Below, piece after piece: positions 48,225 to 59,735 of a stretch of 64,000 nt of DNA; positions within the stretch are counted from its first letter, which is position 1; every line of letters starts with the position of its first letter. Both the position numbers and the translations under genes were made by a program. The stretch spans positions 1,674,001 to 1,738,000 of the forward strand of contig JARWMV010000232.1 of NCBI GenBank assembly GCA_030998015.1. Direction: 5' to 3'. The DNA comes from Ceratorhiza oryzae-sativae (Eukaryota > Basidiomycota > Agaricomycetes > Cantharellales > Ceratobasidiaceae). Below the pieces are notes generated by a model that saw only the letters and a list, made by a program, of their open reading frames with translations, did not search any database and was not told the DNA's origin.

Positions 48225-50912
48225 ATGTTTACCCCGACTCCAGCAAGTATCCCTCCCCCTAACGTTCTCTTGCGCCTGAAGCAACCCAAAGGAATCCCTG
48301 TCAACATAACACCTCTGGTATGTTACTCTCATGACTGCCACGACTCCAACTCACACAAAGTAGAACCCGGTTTCGTTCCTTCTGCATGCGGCTCTTGTAT
48401 ATCCCAATAAACCGGCCCTTCTCTCGCCAGATGGTCCGCATCCAACCTCGTACACATTTGGAGTATGGTAAGTAAACGCCACTACCATAAGAACAGGCGC
48501 TCATTCTCTGAGCAGGGCTCAACGCGTACAAAACTTGGCTTATGCACTAATTCGAGTCCACGGAATCAAACCAGGTGACAGAGTGGCCGTCATTGCGCCC
48601 AATAGGTAAGGCCCGTTAGGTCCCGTTTGCCCCCACGACTGACCCCGCTTCAGTACTCTGATCGCAGGTATGCCATATCCCATTTTACTATGACCCCGTT
48701 GCTTGAATGTTTGCTAGATGCCCACTTTGGCGTTCTTGCCGCACGAGCGGTGATCACACCAATCAAGTATGTGCAGCATATATGAACAAGCTTGAAACTG
48801 AACTCGCACTTCAGCACTCGGCTCACAATCCCTGAAGTGGACTACATTCTCGAACATAGCGGGCCAAACTCATATTGGTCGACCATGAATTTACCAAATT
48901 CATCAAAGGAAAAAGCACTCCATACGTGGTTTGTAACGATACGGGCCGCCAGGGCGACCCGTATGAAGACTATCTCAGTGAGTTTTTTCATTGAGGCACC
49001 CACGACTGGCACTCAAACGGGGGTTCAGCTGAAGGCCGTAGACTTAGCCGAGAAGAAGGTTGGGGCGGGCTTGACATGGAACCCGATGAGAACGCAAACG
49101 CAAGTTTGTGCTACACGTGAGTGACTAGCCGGAGCGTTACGATGGAATGATCTCACCTGACTATATGCCCAGATCCGGGACTACCGGGCGAGTAAGTCGC
49201 TTTTGATGTCTACATAACGCCGCGGCTTATAGTTGTTCTAGCCGAAGGGGGTAGTTTCTACTTTCAGAGGTAAATAGCAATCGCAAAGGAGGAGCAGTAA
49301 GCTGAGCACAATTTTTCATAGGTTCGTACCTGGCAGCGGTGGCGAATGCGTATGAAGCTCGGTAAGCGCTGTCACTCTCTGCCACTCAATCATCATGCGC
49401 TAATCCCGCTACTCGAAGGATCCGACGAGACTCCACATACCTTTGGTGTGTAAAAATATTGCCCATACCCGCCGGCACAGCTAAGCTGTTGAAAGGATCT
49501 TACCCATGTTTCATGCATGTGGGTGGACATATCCATGGGCAAATGTGTTTGCTTTTGCGACCCAGGTAGACCCGGGTTGGCCCTTTTCGCCTGAAAGAAG
49601 CTCATTACGTTTTCCAATACCAGATCACCATCCGTACTGTTGTGAACTCGGTTATTTGGAAACATCTCACTCAATCGGGTGTCACTCACTACTGCGGTGC
49701 CCCGACTGTGCAGGTGAATACAATGCATATAGCTCATGCCACATTATATACTCAAGGACATCTAGATCGGTATCGTCAACGCACCGGAGGCCCGGAAATT
49801 GGAGCACAGAGTTACAGCAATTGTTGCTGGCTCGGCCCCAACAGCACATCTCATTGGGGAGCTCGAGAAAAAGAACATTCATGTCACACACGTATACGGA
49901 CTCACGTATGTAATTTTTATCCTGGCCTGCATGATGTATCTAACTCGACTCTAGGGAGGTGGGCGTCCAGCGGTTATTTTTTCGCCTCCATAGCTAAACC
50001 TATTTCAGACATACGGCCCCTTTACGCGGAATCATCCCCAGCCGGAGTGGGGCCGCGTCTCCCTCGACGAGCGTGCAAAGTTTGTAGCGCGCCAAGGGCA
50101 GGCCTTTGCAACGGCAGATGAAGCCGGGTCGTATACACTGACTCTGGAGAGGTATTGCGGGATGTACCGGCTGATGGGAAGACCGTGGGTGAGATCGTCG
50201 TTCGTGGCAATATCGTGATGAAGGAGGTGAGTGAGCAAGAATGTTGATAGGCCGCGTCCTGATGTGATACCCGAGTATTTCCGCGATGCCGAAGCCACAA
50301 AAAAGGCATTCCAAGGTGGTCACTATTGGACTGGCGACTTGGCAGTGAGGCACCCTGATGGAACCATTGCCATCACGGATAGGAGCAAGGATATCATTAT
50401 TAGGTGAGCGAAACACTCCAGGGTATATGCGTTTTATTAACAAGTTACAGTGGCGGAGAGGTGTGTTTCAAACGCCTGTGCTATTCGCCTCACTGACCCC
50501 TTTAGAACGCATCTTCCCTGGCCATTGAGCAAGGTGAGCGCCTCATGAATACACACCTCTCACACCTCACGTGTCTTGAAACAGAGCTCTCGACCCACCC
50601 CGATGTCCTCGAAGTAGCCGTCGTAGCTCGCACGCATCCAAGGTGGGGCGAGCGCGCTATGGCCTACGTGATTCTTCATCCGCACAAGGCCGGGCGCTGG
50701 AAGGGTAAGAATGCCGAGTTTGAAAAGGATCTCCGCGAGCATGCCAAGACACGCTTGCCTGGATTTGCATGCCCGGAATGGGTGGAGATCGTACCCGAGT
50801 TGCCCAAGACTTCGTAAGTCTCGTCCGCTAATACCGCCCCCCACATCCCAACTGATAGCACGCGGGCAGGACCGGGAAGATCCAAAAGGTGAAATACCAC
50901 GGTCTGTCGTAA
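48225..50912 (+). CDS. AMP-forming acyl-CoA synthetase / ligase
   Basis: This is an ANL-superfamily enzyme that activates a carboxylic acid as acyl-AMP and then acyl-CoA. The start is MFTPTPASIPPPNVLLRLK. After a 49-nt intron it reads NPVSFLLHAALVYPNKPALL. Core motifs are YTSGTTGRPKGV (A3/P-loop, spread over three exons), PIFHACGWTYPW, YCGAPTVQ, VAGSAPTAHLIGELE, HVYGLTETYGPF (A5), YWTGDLA (A7), ITDRSKDIIISGGEN (A8), and the C-terminal catalytic lysine in KTSTGKIQK (A10). The end is YHGLS, not a canonical peroxisomal SKL. One-base breaks are needed near 48873 (SGP to KLILVDHE) and near 50125 (before VVYTDSGEV). It is of the medium-chain acyl-CoA or AMP-dependent ligase type; the substrate is unknown. 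Confidence 0.88.
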
Positions 50913-51351
50913 ACCTGTTGCTGATATCCCACACCTTCAGAATGTACTCCGTAGCCGCCTCGCCAAACTCTAACGGATGCGTTTATCTTGTATTTACGAC
51001 AAATATTAGAAAGTGAACCGACTGGCATTCATCTCTAGACGAGAAACACGGGGTGTTTTTTTATGACAAGAATTGGGTAAAAGACTAAAAGAAAATGTAG
51101 CAATGGGCATAACTCCTTGTACATGCATGAGGATGGCAAGCGAGAGAAAGAGAGAGAGTGAGAGAGAGCGAGAGAGGACAGGTGGGAATGTACAACCGAC
51201 AACCTACGGGAGGGAGGTGATCAAAACGTACAAGAAGCATAAGGGCAGAGGACGCGCACTATTATAAAATAGGAAACAGGGGGATGTGTGAGCTGATGAA
51301 GCAAGAAAACGGGAAAGCCTCGAGAGTGTTCCCCCCCAAAAAATGAAAAGA
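50913..51351. other. Convergent intergenic region with a GA microsatellite
   Basis: About 440 bp between two convergent genes. A purine-only (GA)n-type run with a few interruptions spans about 51141-51178. No gene recognised. Confidence 0.5.
51141..51178 (+). repeat. GA-rich microsatellite
   Basis: A 38-bp run made mostly of GA dinucleotides (GAGAGAAAGAGAGAGAGTGA and on). Likely length-variable. Confidence 0.8.
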
Positions 51352-54300
51352 TTAATCAACACCGGTAACAGGAGTCGGGTTCGTCTTGGATAGTCGTAAC
51401 AGGCGGAACTTGCCCGCACTTCGCTCACACACATACACGTTATCCTTTTCTCTTGCCAGGAATATGACTTCCTCCTCGGGGGCGATGTGGACGTCTGATT
51501 CGTCTCCACTATCGTTGCCTTGGATCGCCACATTACTTGCTCCGTTCTGTTTGGATGACGCCGTACGTTTCTTCCCGGCGGCTCCACTCGCTCCCGCCCG
51601 GCGTTTCCCGTTTGCGGAACTAACAGGGCCTCCAGCCGACGTGACTGATGTGCCCAATCGCCAGACATAAGGACTTCGTCGACTAATCGCTCCAGGACGA
51701 CCTTGTAGTTTGGCAGCGCCGTCCTAGACTCGTCTGCAGGTTCCAATAGTGCTTGCCCAACATCGGTCGCCTCGATCCCACCCTGACGGAGTGCAACAAG
51801 CACCGCACCGTCACCGACATCAAATGCCTCGACACGTTGAATGTCGCCCATGCTGTTGTCGGAGCTCCAGTGCACCCGACCCTTGAGCACCGCCCGGCCT
51901 CGTGGATCAACGACCGTCGTACTGTGTCCACCGCGCGAACAGTAGAAAAGTGCCGGGGGACCGAAATGCCGGGGCTGAGCGAGAAGTGAGATGGGCTTGA
52001 GCAGCGCCTTGGTCGGCCCAAATGGTGAGGTGGGGTCAGCGGTTGAAGTCGCTTGAGTCGATGTTCCGTCTATAACTTCGACCGTTGTCGTGATCTCTTC
52101 GGGTTCGGTTGTCTGAGGTGCTGCTTCCGGCTCGGGCGCAGGCTCGGGCTCAGGTTGCGGGGGTGGAGGCGGGGGTGGCCGTTCAACAACGGGTTTGAAT
52201 GGCTCAGACGGGTCATCGACCTGCATTCGCAAGTCCCGCAAAAGAGTATACTCAGTCTCGTGGGCCCGACGCACAGGGAGCTCGGGTGGAAGATAACCTT
52301 CCCTCAACCAATTCTGCATGATCGAAGGCTTCCACGGTCCTAATCACATAATCAGCATATATACGCAAAAAAAAAATCAATCAGTGCAAAACCAACCTTG
52401 AACGACACCCTTGGGATCGAGGTAGAACCACTTGACGACAGTCGGCTGCGGAGGAGGTGCAAACTGGAGAGCATGCGCAGGGTCATCTTCGAGCGAATCT
52501 TCTCGCCTAGGGACGGACCCAGACCCAGACGCCCGCGGACTCTCCTCCTCGATTTCCTCGGCCTCTTTATCCTTCTTTCCCCGCTTGACAACGACCAACC
52601 GAATCTCGGATTCGTCGGACTCGCGTGGCGCAGCAACAACTCGCTCCGCATCCGGCTCCCATTGGTCTCTGTACTCGCAAAACGACAAGTACGTCGGTGG
52701 AATGATATAGTCGTCCGCGATCGTCGCGAGGGGAAACGCGGGTGCAAATGACAACTGTTGGAATGTCGTGTATGCGCCAGCCTGGGCGGTCGTGAGTGCT
52801 GCCATTTCTTCCGCGAGAAGTGGATCCGTCGTATTAGGCGCAGGTACGGGCATAGGCGAAGCGGGAGGTAGCGCTGCCGATGCATCGCCGTTGGGATTAT
52901 GTGTCACACGTCCCGAAACCTCGCGTCTCCGTCGCGCGAGAGACGCACTCCTCCTCGAACCTGTCCCGCTCGCGGCGGGCGGAGGCGGATTGGTCCCCAC
53001 CGACACTGTAGTAGTCACCACCGTCGGCTCAACCTCGTGCCTCTCAGTCGGTGCATTGCCCGAACCACTCCCACCTCCCCCGGCACCAGCTCGAGCCCGT
53101 CTCCTTGCCGCGCGCCGTTCGTTTCGGCCAATCCTAACTTCACGCACGCGCACAGTCGCGGGTTCGAGCCCAAACACGTTTTGGGCAAAGACCAAAAAGA
53201 CTTCAACGAGATCGTCGCCCTGGAGCTGCAATTCGAGGCTCTTTGGCGAGTCCGGAAGAATAAACGTACGCGATAGACCGAGCGCGGTACGATATGTGCC
53301 AGCAAAAAGCTCAACCTTTTCGCCTGATTCGCCACACAGGATAGCAAGGAAGCTGCTCGCCACCTTACATCAGTCCAAATCCTTCGTGATTAGACATGGC
53401 CAACGCACCTCTTTTTCGCCGTTTCAACGGCCTTGATCATAATCGCGCCTTTGGTCCCAGGCAGCTTGATGTACTCGAGCTTGGGGGCAGCGGCAGCGGC
53501 ACCTGGCGCGCTCTCACCAGAAGCCGCGCCCGACCCAACCTCAGCCACGCCATTGAGCCCAGCACCTGAAGCCCCTGCCCGATCCCGACTCCGGTCCCTG
53601 CCCTTCTTTCCACCCCCAAATGCACCAAACAGTTTCGGCAACAGCCGCCTTCGTGATGATGGACCGGGAGCCGGAATTGGGGGTGTAACCGCACGGCCGT
53701 TGGGGAGCGGATGCGAACGTGTTGAACGGTGTGAGCCTGGACGTGGGGACGGGGGCGGAGGATTTCGTGATATGACAGAGGGAGACGAAGGAAGCGGGAG
53801 TGGAGGCAGTGCTGGCAGAGTGGCTGGTCGTTGCTCGCCTGGTGTAGGCGGTTGAGGGGCCGTTATGGGGTCAGGCAACGACGCGGATGACGGCGCGACA
53901 AAGGACCACCGCCTTGGTCGTGGACTCTCGTCAGCGGGCACACCCGACGGGTGATCCGTGTCCTCGTTAACTTGGTCCAACTCATTCCCAGTGAAGACCG
54001 GATGAGATTGACTTTGGAGCATGACTACCGAGGCGCGCCGTACCGCCTGGTTTGGCACGACATCGGGAGGCGGTAGCCGGCTTTCTCTAAGCATTTCGGC
54101 AAACGAGATGCCATCGCTCGCGCCCGGGCCAAGTTCGGACTGTTGGAGCGTAGGCGCTCGGGGTAATAGATTGTTCGAACGTGAATGGGCGAGTGCGGTA
54201 CGCATAGAGGACAGCGTGGCGCTACGGTCGGATGGACTCGCCTCGCTCACCGTCGCACGTCGACCTGCTCCGCCAATCTGGAGTGGAGGCGAGTTCACGG

Positions 54301-55801
54301 CCGCAATCGGAGGCTGAGCTGGAGCTTGACCACCCGCGCTTGTTCGCTCATCGAGTGCGGCGCTAGCCTCTGGACCGGCGGCAACAAGAGCTTCGTCGTC
54401 ACTCCCAGGCACGTCACCCCAGTCCGGTTTTTGCTGGTTACTGGCACCCGCGCGAGCCAGAGCGTGCATCGAAGATTGAGAATTGAGTCCCACAATGCTC
54501 GAGAGCGAGCCACCACGAGTGCGGCCTTGTGCATTTGCAACTGCCGCGAGGTTTGTGGTTGACACGCGAGTGATCAACGGCCGATGTTCAAAAGTTGAGG
54601 CGTAGCTCGGAGGAGGCGGCAACGGCGGTTGAGCAGGCTCTGGTGCTGGTTGAGGCGAGCCGAGCGCAGAAGGTGCAGAGGATGACGCTGGTATGTTGAC
54701 GCCCGGTGCGGTAGGTTGGACACTCGCCCTGGATTTGCCCTTGGTGGCGAGTTCTCTAGACCGCCTAGTCGACTCTGCCTCGCGCTTGATTTCAAGCTCG
54801 AGGCGCCACTCGACAGCCCGGCGGACCTCTTCGAGTGCGTAGACGCGAACACCATCTCGACGACCGGCGATGGCAACGAGGACGCCACGCTCTTCCATGA
54901 CAATCACGCTCTTGAAAGCAACTCGGCGTACCAGTGCATAGGGCTGAGCAGCCGGCGGGCCGACCAAGGGGAATACGTCGAGACCTTGAGCATGGCAGAG
55001 CAGCAGATAGTGCGGTGCAAGGAACGTGCCGCTCGTTGGGGGTGTCGCGTACTGAGCAGAGTTTAGACTCGGCGTAAGAACGGACAGAGAGAGGCCGAGT
55101 TCAGCAAGTGTTGGGGGTGGGAGACATGGGGGCGGGGTTGTCGGGCGTGGTGGGGGCGTAAACGTCTGCGCCGTAGGCGAGACGGGCGGAGACATCGAGC
55201 GCTCTCGTAGGCCAGGCGAGGGCATCGGAGGCGGCTGGTCATTGCGCCGAGCAGTGAGCAACTGGGAAAAAAATCCCGAGAGCCTGTTCGACGCTCTTGC
55301 CTAGTGATCCATCAGCGACAAGTTTATCACCAACAACACACAACTCACGTCCATCGTCGCCCGTCTGCCTCGGTTCGGGCTTGCTCCCGCGTTGGCTGTC
55401 GCCGCCGACAAACTCGCGCGCTGGGAAGGCGACGCGTGTGGGAGTGGGTCGGTCTGCGTCGACTGGCGCGGGCTCGACGGCGTTATCGGTGAGGCCTCGG
55501 TGATGCGTACCGTCGGCACTCCAGTGTCGGGCAGTGGCCCAGGTTCGTCCTCTGCTGTCGACATGGCAGCTACGGGCTCGACGACCGGGGCAACCGGCTC
55601 GTCGACCTTGTTGCGCACGTCGGGATCGGAGCAGGCGCCGGCGTCGACAACGGGCTGTGGGTCGTCTGCAGGGGGGTCGGAGACGATGGATAGGGCGGTG
55701 CTCGCGGGCGAGGCGCCGTTGACGAGTGCCGTCGGGGCCATCCACACGAGCGGGGTAGGTTTGGTCGGAGGAGGGAGCGAGTGCTCAACCACAAGCGCCA
55801 T
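51352..55801 (-). CDS. Large protein with split CNH-like domain and GYF domain
   Basis: The start is MALVVEHSLPPPTKPTPLVW at 55801. After a Pro/Ser-rich region, the first part of a CNH-like beta-propeller reads HYLLLCHAQGLDVFPLVG, FKSVIVMEERGVLVAIAG, and RRDGVRVYALEEV. About 400 low-complexity residues separate it from the second part: LEYIKLPGTKGAIMIKAVE, SFLAILCGESGEKVELFAG, SRTFILPDSPKSLELQLQG, and VFAQNVFGLEPATVRVREV. A GYF domain follows (VKWFYLDPKGVVQGPW, then MQNWLREGYLP), a fold that binds Pro-rich peptides. The tail ends FLAREKDNVYVCER, LLRLSKTNPTPVTGVD at 51352. Reading this end requires a one-base shift near 51655; without it the frame runs on to 51204 as unlikely sequence. CNH domains bind Rho-family partners or membranes; the role of the fusion is unknown. 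Confidence 0.72.
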
Positions 55802-56133
55802 TTGTAATCAAATTCCATTCCTCTCATGGCCCTGGTCCATTTTATATCCCACATCCAATTAATCGCAATTACTGCTCCCATTCCTCGTCTCCACCACTGG
55901 GCCACTAACCCCTCGGACTAGTCTGCTTCTTCGCCGGCTAGCGGCCGCGTCGAATTAACCCTCGCCCCGTGACGCAACTTCCTTGGCCACCAATACAGCC
56001 CCTAACCGCTCTGTATCTCCGTGTATGTACAACCGACACGAATTAAGTAATTATACGGCCCGCACGTAATGTCCGATATCCTCACGCATCCAAGCCTCTC
56101 CTAGACGCGTACGGGGACCACGCCACCGGCCAA
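55802..56133. other. Intergenic region between cyclin H 3' end and the CNH/GYF gene start
   Basis: About 330 bp; holds the CNH/GYF promoter and cyclin H terminator. No gene recognised. Confidence 0.4.
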
Positions 56134-57616
56134 CTAGCTCCGTTCCGTCTCGTCTGGCGCCGGCAACGCAATCGACGGCCCAAACATCTCCTCTTGGCTC
56201 CTCAACGACTCTTGCGTCGAGGCCGCTTTCAAGCTCCGTTTTTTCTCCGCGGCAGCGTCTGCCTTCGCTTGTCGAGCTTCGTACCTAGGCACAGACCCAG
56301 TTGTGAGTCATCAATCATTCTCACTTATCAGTCGTCCATCACCCCCATTCCCCATGCCCCACCCCCGCCCCCCGCCCCCCACACACACAACCGAGAGAAC
56401 GCATTACTCACAGCTTAGTGCCCGGCACCCTCTCCGGGTTCTTGCACAACTTGAGCCGACGATCGATCTCCTTGACAAGAGCAACATCCGCTCCCTTGCC
56501 CTCTCGCTCGATAAGACTCGCCACGTCTTGCACAACCGTGAGCATGTTTGCGCTTCCCTTGGCCGCGAGGTACGTCTCAGCCATGCGCCCGTCGGCGAGA
56601 TAGATGCATGCAATCGCGATTTGCGAAGGGGTGTAGATGAGTTCGGCATCGGTCAGACGGGAGGAACGTATGTGTCCTAATGCAGCTGCGTGGACACGCT
56701 TGGCGGATTCTTGGTCGAGTTCGGGGAGACTCTGTTGACGTTTGTGCGTGAGTTGGGGTTGGGGGTTCGAATGGGTTCAGATGGCGACTCACTTGAAGAT
56801 CCAACGCGATTCCCCAGAGCGCTTTATGTGCATGCCAAACCGTAAACTCGAAGCTCAACTCTGGGCGACCAAAAACTCGAGATCGAGCACGTCTTGAGCA
56901 GAAGTCTTGCCCGATGGAAGCTTGGACACGTAGTACTCGAGTGCGATGGGCATATTACACGTCTTTGTAGCTAGGAAAAGAACTGTAATCCTATGTAACA
57001 CTAAGTCCTTTTTCGCTGTAGCGAGAACAAGAAAACACGTACATGACATTCATGGGATGCCAATCCATGACCGTGTTCTTCAAATAAAATCTCTTCAGAT
57101 AGCTCACAGCCGTCGCCTCGACCTCCTCGGCAAGCCCAATCCGAGCGCACATTGACGAGACGACGCGGCAATAATACGTGACGAGCGCATGCTCCTCGTC
57201 CGCATCCAAAAACTTGACACCCTCGGACGACCCAGGCTACTAAACCACCCTCACATCAATACAATCCCAAACACGAGTGACACAACAGACACACTAACCG
57301 ATTCCTTTTCGAGCAGCTCGCGAATTCCGTTTACAGCAGCTTCATTAATCGACTTGCGATTCGCGGCGAGCTGTTCGGGTGAGAATCGCCAGTTTCTGAA
57401 TTGGGTCGAGGCTTCGTAGATGGGGCGATGTTGGGGCGGAGCCGGGGTTGTTTCAGCTGGAACGTCCGCGTTGGCGTTGGTCGTGTCGGCAGCCGCATCG
57501 TGGCAGGTGGTCGACGAGAGCAAACAGGCGCCACAACCCGAGAAGCGCGCAGGATCTGATCGACCCTCGATTGATTGTGATGCGCAACCCACAGACGGCG
57601 ACTCTTCATAGCTCAA
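56134..57616 (-). CDS. CCL1: Cyclin H homologue (CDK-activating kinase / TFIIH)
   Basis: Cyclin H pairs with CDK7/Kin28 in TFIIH, which phosphorylates the RNA polymerase II CTD, and in some fungi activates cell-cycle CDKs. The N-terminal anchor YEASTQFRNWRFSPEQLAAN is the typical cyclin H start of homology. First cyclin fold: FLDADEEHALVTYYCRVV, AVSYLKRFYLKNTVMDWHPM, and LFLATKTCNMPIALEYYV. Second fold: LDLEFLVAQSLSFEFTVWHA, LTDAELIYTPSQIAIACIYL, then MLTVVQDVASLIEREGK. The last exon (56134-56284) ends MFGPSIALPAPDETERS. The start is ATG 57614-57616 (MSYEESPSV), giving a poorly conserved leader before the core. Introns are GT-AG and no frameshift was found. The last intron carries a strong G-quadruplex motif. 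Confidence 0.9.
56357..56380 (-). other. G-quadruplex motif in the last intron of cyclin H
   Basis: On the transcribed-sense (minus) strand the 24 bases are four G runs of 6, 6, 5 and 4 separated by single bases, an ideal G4 pattern, 32-55 nt downstream of the intron's 5' splice site. Confidence 0.7.
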
Positions 57617-58149
57617 AAATCAGTCGAATTCTTTCAGACCCACTTGGTTTTGCACAGAATCTTCGACCCCGAACAACAAAAAGCTGTGAGCCCCTTATCG
57701 GGGCGCAACCATATCCTTGGCATCATCACCGAGTGGGCACCGTCGAGCTTCGGACACCCCAACTTTGATAGGATTTCCACTGTCGGTGCTAATCGTGGAT
57801 ATGCGGTCACTGGCAAGGGCGTCTGCAGCAGCCAATCAGATGAGAGCTGCACGCATGTACTTGGTCTGCTCGCAAGTTACGCTTCAAAATCGAGTCACCC
57901 TGGCACAATGGGTCTTTTGTATGAGTCGATTTCAACCGCGCTGGACGCCAAAACTCACAAATATAAGGCAGGGAGATTTTTTTTTTCAAGCACGCGCCAG
58001 TCATTCTCAAAGTTAGTGCAAGAGTTCCAGCCGTCAACCCATCGATGACGGCCTTGTGGCCCCCCAGACCATATCCCGACCGCACCCTCGGGCAGTGCCG
58101 TCGCGAATTCAACGAGACAATTCGTGGTATCAACAGGTGGTGGCAGTTG
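57617..58149. other. Intergenic region upstream of the orphan paralogue
   Basis: About 530 bp with a 134-codon open frame (57644-58048, +) that has no recognisable domain and cannot be supported. It probably contains the cyclin H promoter. Confidence 0.35.
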
Positions 58150-58767
58150 AGTGGCTTTATATTGCCGGTATCTCTTTTTCATGTATCTTCGTTTTAGTAT
58201 TTTATATCAGCTCAGCCATCCTGACCAGACGGAAATGTTACCTATACGAGTTCTTCACCGAGCTGGTTACGATCGGGACCCGATCAGTGAAGTATCGGAT
58301 GCGATATATGCAGCTAAAGTCCTGCACGACCGAGTTCGAAAACTCATGCGTCTTCTTCACAGACTCTCGGTAGCACCTAGCAATAACTTGGATTTAATGC
58401 TAGAGGAATCCGCACAACTGATAGAGGGGCTGAAGATTTTAAAGTATCTCCTCGGGGATCCTTCCCCTCGTTGGAAAGACTGGTGAAAGGCACTACGCAT
58501 ATGTGGAGTGTTTCTTACACTACTGGTAATCATCATACCAGTCATTCCAACGATAGGTAGGGTTGTCAGAATCGTACTCGTCATCTATTTAGCGGATTAG
58601 ACGCAGTTGTGGAGTCGATTCTTGAAATTTTCGAGCAGAGACCAAATATGGCTCCATTGCTTACACGCCAGCACGTTCTTGACCACGTTTTTACTCTTTG
58701 GTTAAGCTTGCAAGGCAGGATAAACAACGAGGTCACCGAGCTCACGAACAAGCCCCTTCACTCCTAA
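58150..58767 (+). pseudogene. Orphan paralogue 1: helical protein with a membrane segment, interrupted frame
   Basis: I do not recognise the family. The readable parts are SHPDQTEM, ISEVSDAIYAAKVLHDRVRK, LMRLLHRLSVAPSNNLDLML, EESAQLIEGLKILKYLLGDP and RWKDW. A TGA stop follows, then a hydrophobic segment (VFLTLLVIIIPVIPTIG), then, after a TAG and frame change at about 58598-58602, VVESILEIFEQRPNMAPLL and LWLSLQGRINNEVTELTNK, ending at 58765-58767. Each segment has a counterpart in orphan paralogue 2 at 61070-61857 in the same order. It is either a young pseudogene or a gene damaged by assembly indels; the TGA itself is a substitution-type change, so decay is the better guess. Confidence 0.5.
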
Positions 58768-59033
58768 TCTCATGCTTCACCGTTTTCCATTGCTTAGGGT
58801 CCATTGTGAATGGGTTTGTACGGTTCGTGCATCACTTCTTATTGGTAGCTAGTGTTATATATCCCTCCACCATGTATGCTGTTGTCTGAAACGGGCTTTC
58901 ACGCTGAAATGTTCAGATGGTGTTTTTTTTTCAACTTCTTCTGCTTCGAATTATCCCCCCTCCTTCAACAATGAGTTATTGAACCCAATCTTTTGTTTAT
59001 TTATCGCAATGTGTAATTTGCTACATCTCTGGC

Positions 59034-59735
59034 ATGAGCGTGGGTAAGACCGAGCTAGACATCCCTTTTCATGTCATCCCCCAGTCCCGGGACGTGCAGA
59101 TCTCGCGGAAAATCACGGGTTTTGCGAGATCGGTCAGCCTTGCGCCGACTCAGGTCTTGTGCATTGATCCTATCGGCCAATGCAGCCCCATTTTTGGAGT
59201 ACTGGACACCGATGTGCCGTTGCGGCATCTCTTGGGCTTCCTCGAGAAACCTCATTTATTCATGCTGTAGGTCAAGTAAGCGTATTCTCCGCAACCCTCG
59301 ATGTCAGGATCTATGTAATCATCTTTCTCTGGTCACGAAATGCTCAAAAATTGTTACGCCGGCGCGCATATGCGCACCTTCGAGCCTGGGAGACTTGGAT
59401 TGGGGGCTGGTGCGGGGCCTTGAGGTCGAGCGTACCTCGGTGGATAGACTCGAGTACAGAGCCCGATGGAATGTGCTGGGGTTATTCAATTAACGTTCGA
59501 TCTGGAGTGTAAAGCTTCTTGGAGTATAAATAGACGCAAATCGACTGTCATGGGTTTACAACAAAGTTGGCTTACCCTGGCTATAGACACTCTCCAGAAT
59601 TTTACTCGGACTCGACGTAATAACTCACACTCGCCATCGCTCCAGTCGGCTTTTAGTAATCACTCAGCTCTTGTTGAGTTGTTCTTGTCGTATGCTAGAG
59701 TCAGCGCCAAGGCACTTGGCATAGGATCCATGTAG
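59034..59735 (+). CDS. Uncertain coding region of unknown family
   Basis: Two open frames look weakly coding. One at 59034-59270 starts MSVGKTELDIPFHVIPQSRD. The other, after a slip near 59490, gives RLEYRARWNVLGLF, then LTFDLECKASWSINRRKST and SWLTLAIDTLQNFTRTRR, ending at 59735. No domain, signal peptide or convincing intron pattern was recognised, and no similarity to the flanking orphan paralogues was seen. It could be spurious. Confidence 0.25.

Noticed and set aside
51204..51655. Continuation of the CNH/GYF frame to 51204
   Set aside because: Beyond about 51655 this frame reads unlikely sequence and crosses the convergent intergenic region; another frame ends sensibly at 51352 with an acidic, Lys/Ser-rich tail.
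53160..53180. tRNA B-box-like GGTTCGAGCCC
   Set aside because: It lies inside a coding exon of the CNH/GYF gene, and no A box or cloverleaf could be built around it.
53433..55862. Several plus-strand open frames over 100 codons opposite the CNH/GYF gene
   Set aside because: GC-rich low-complexity coding sequence leaves the antisense strand open; the sense strand has the recognisable domains.
56341..56392. C-rich stretch as an i-motif regulatory element
   Set aside because: It is the complement of the intronic G4 motif already reported; there is no separate evidence for it.
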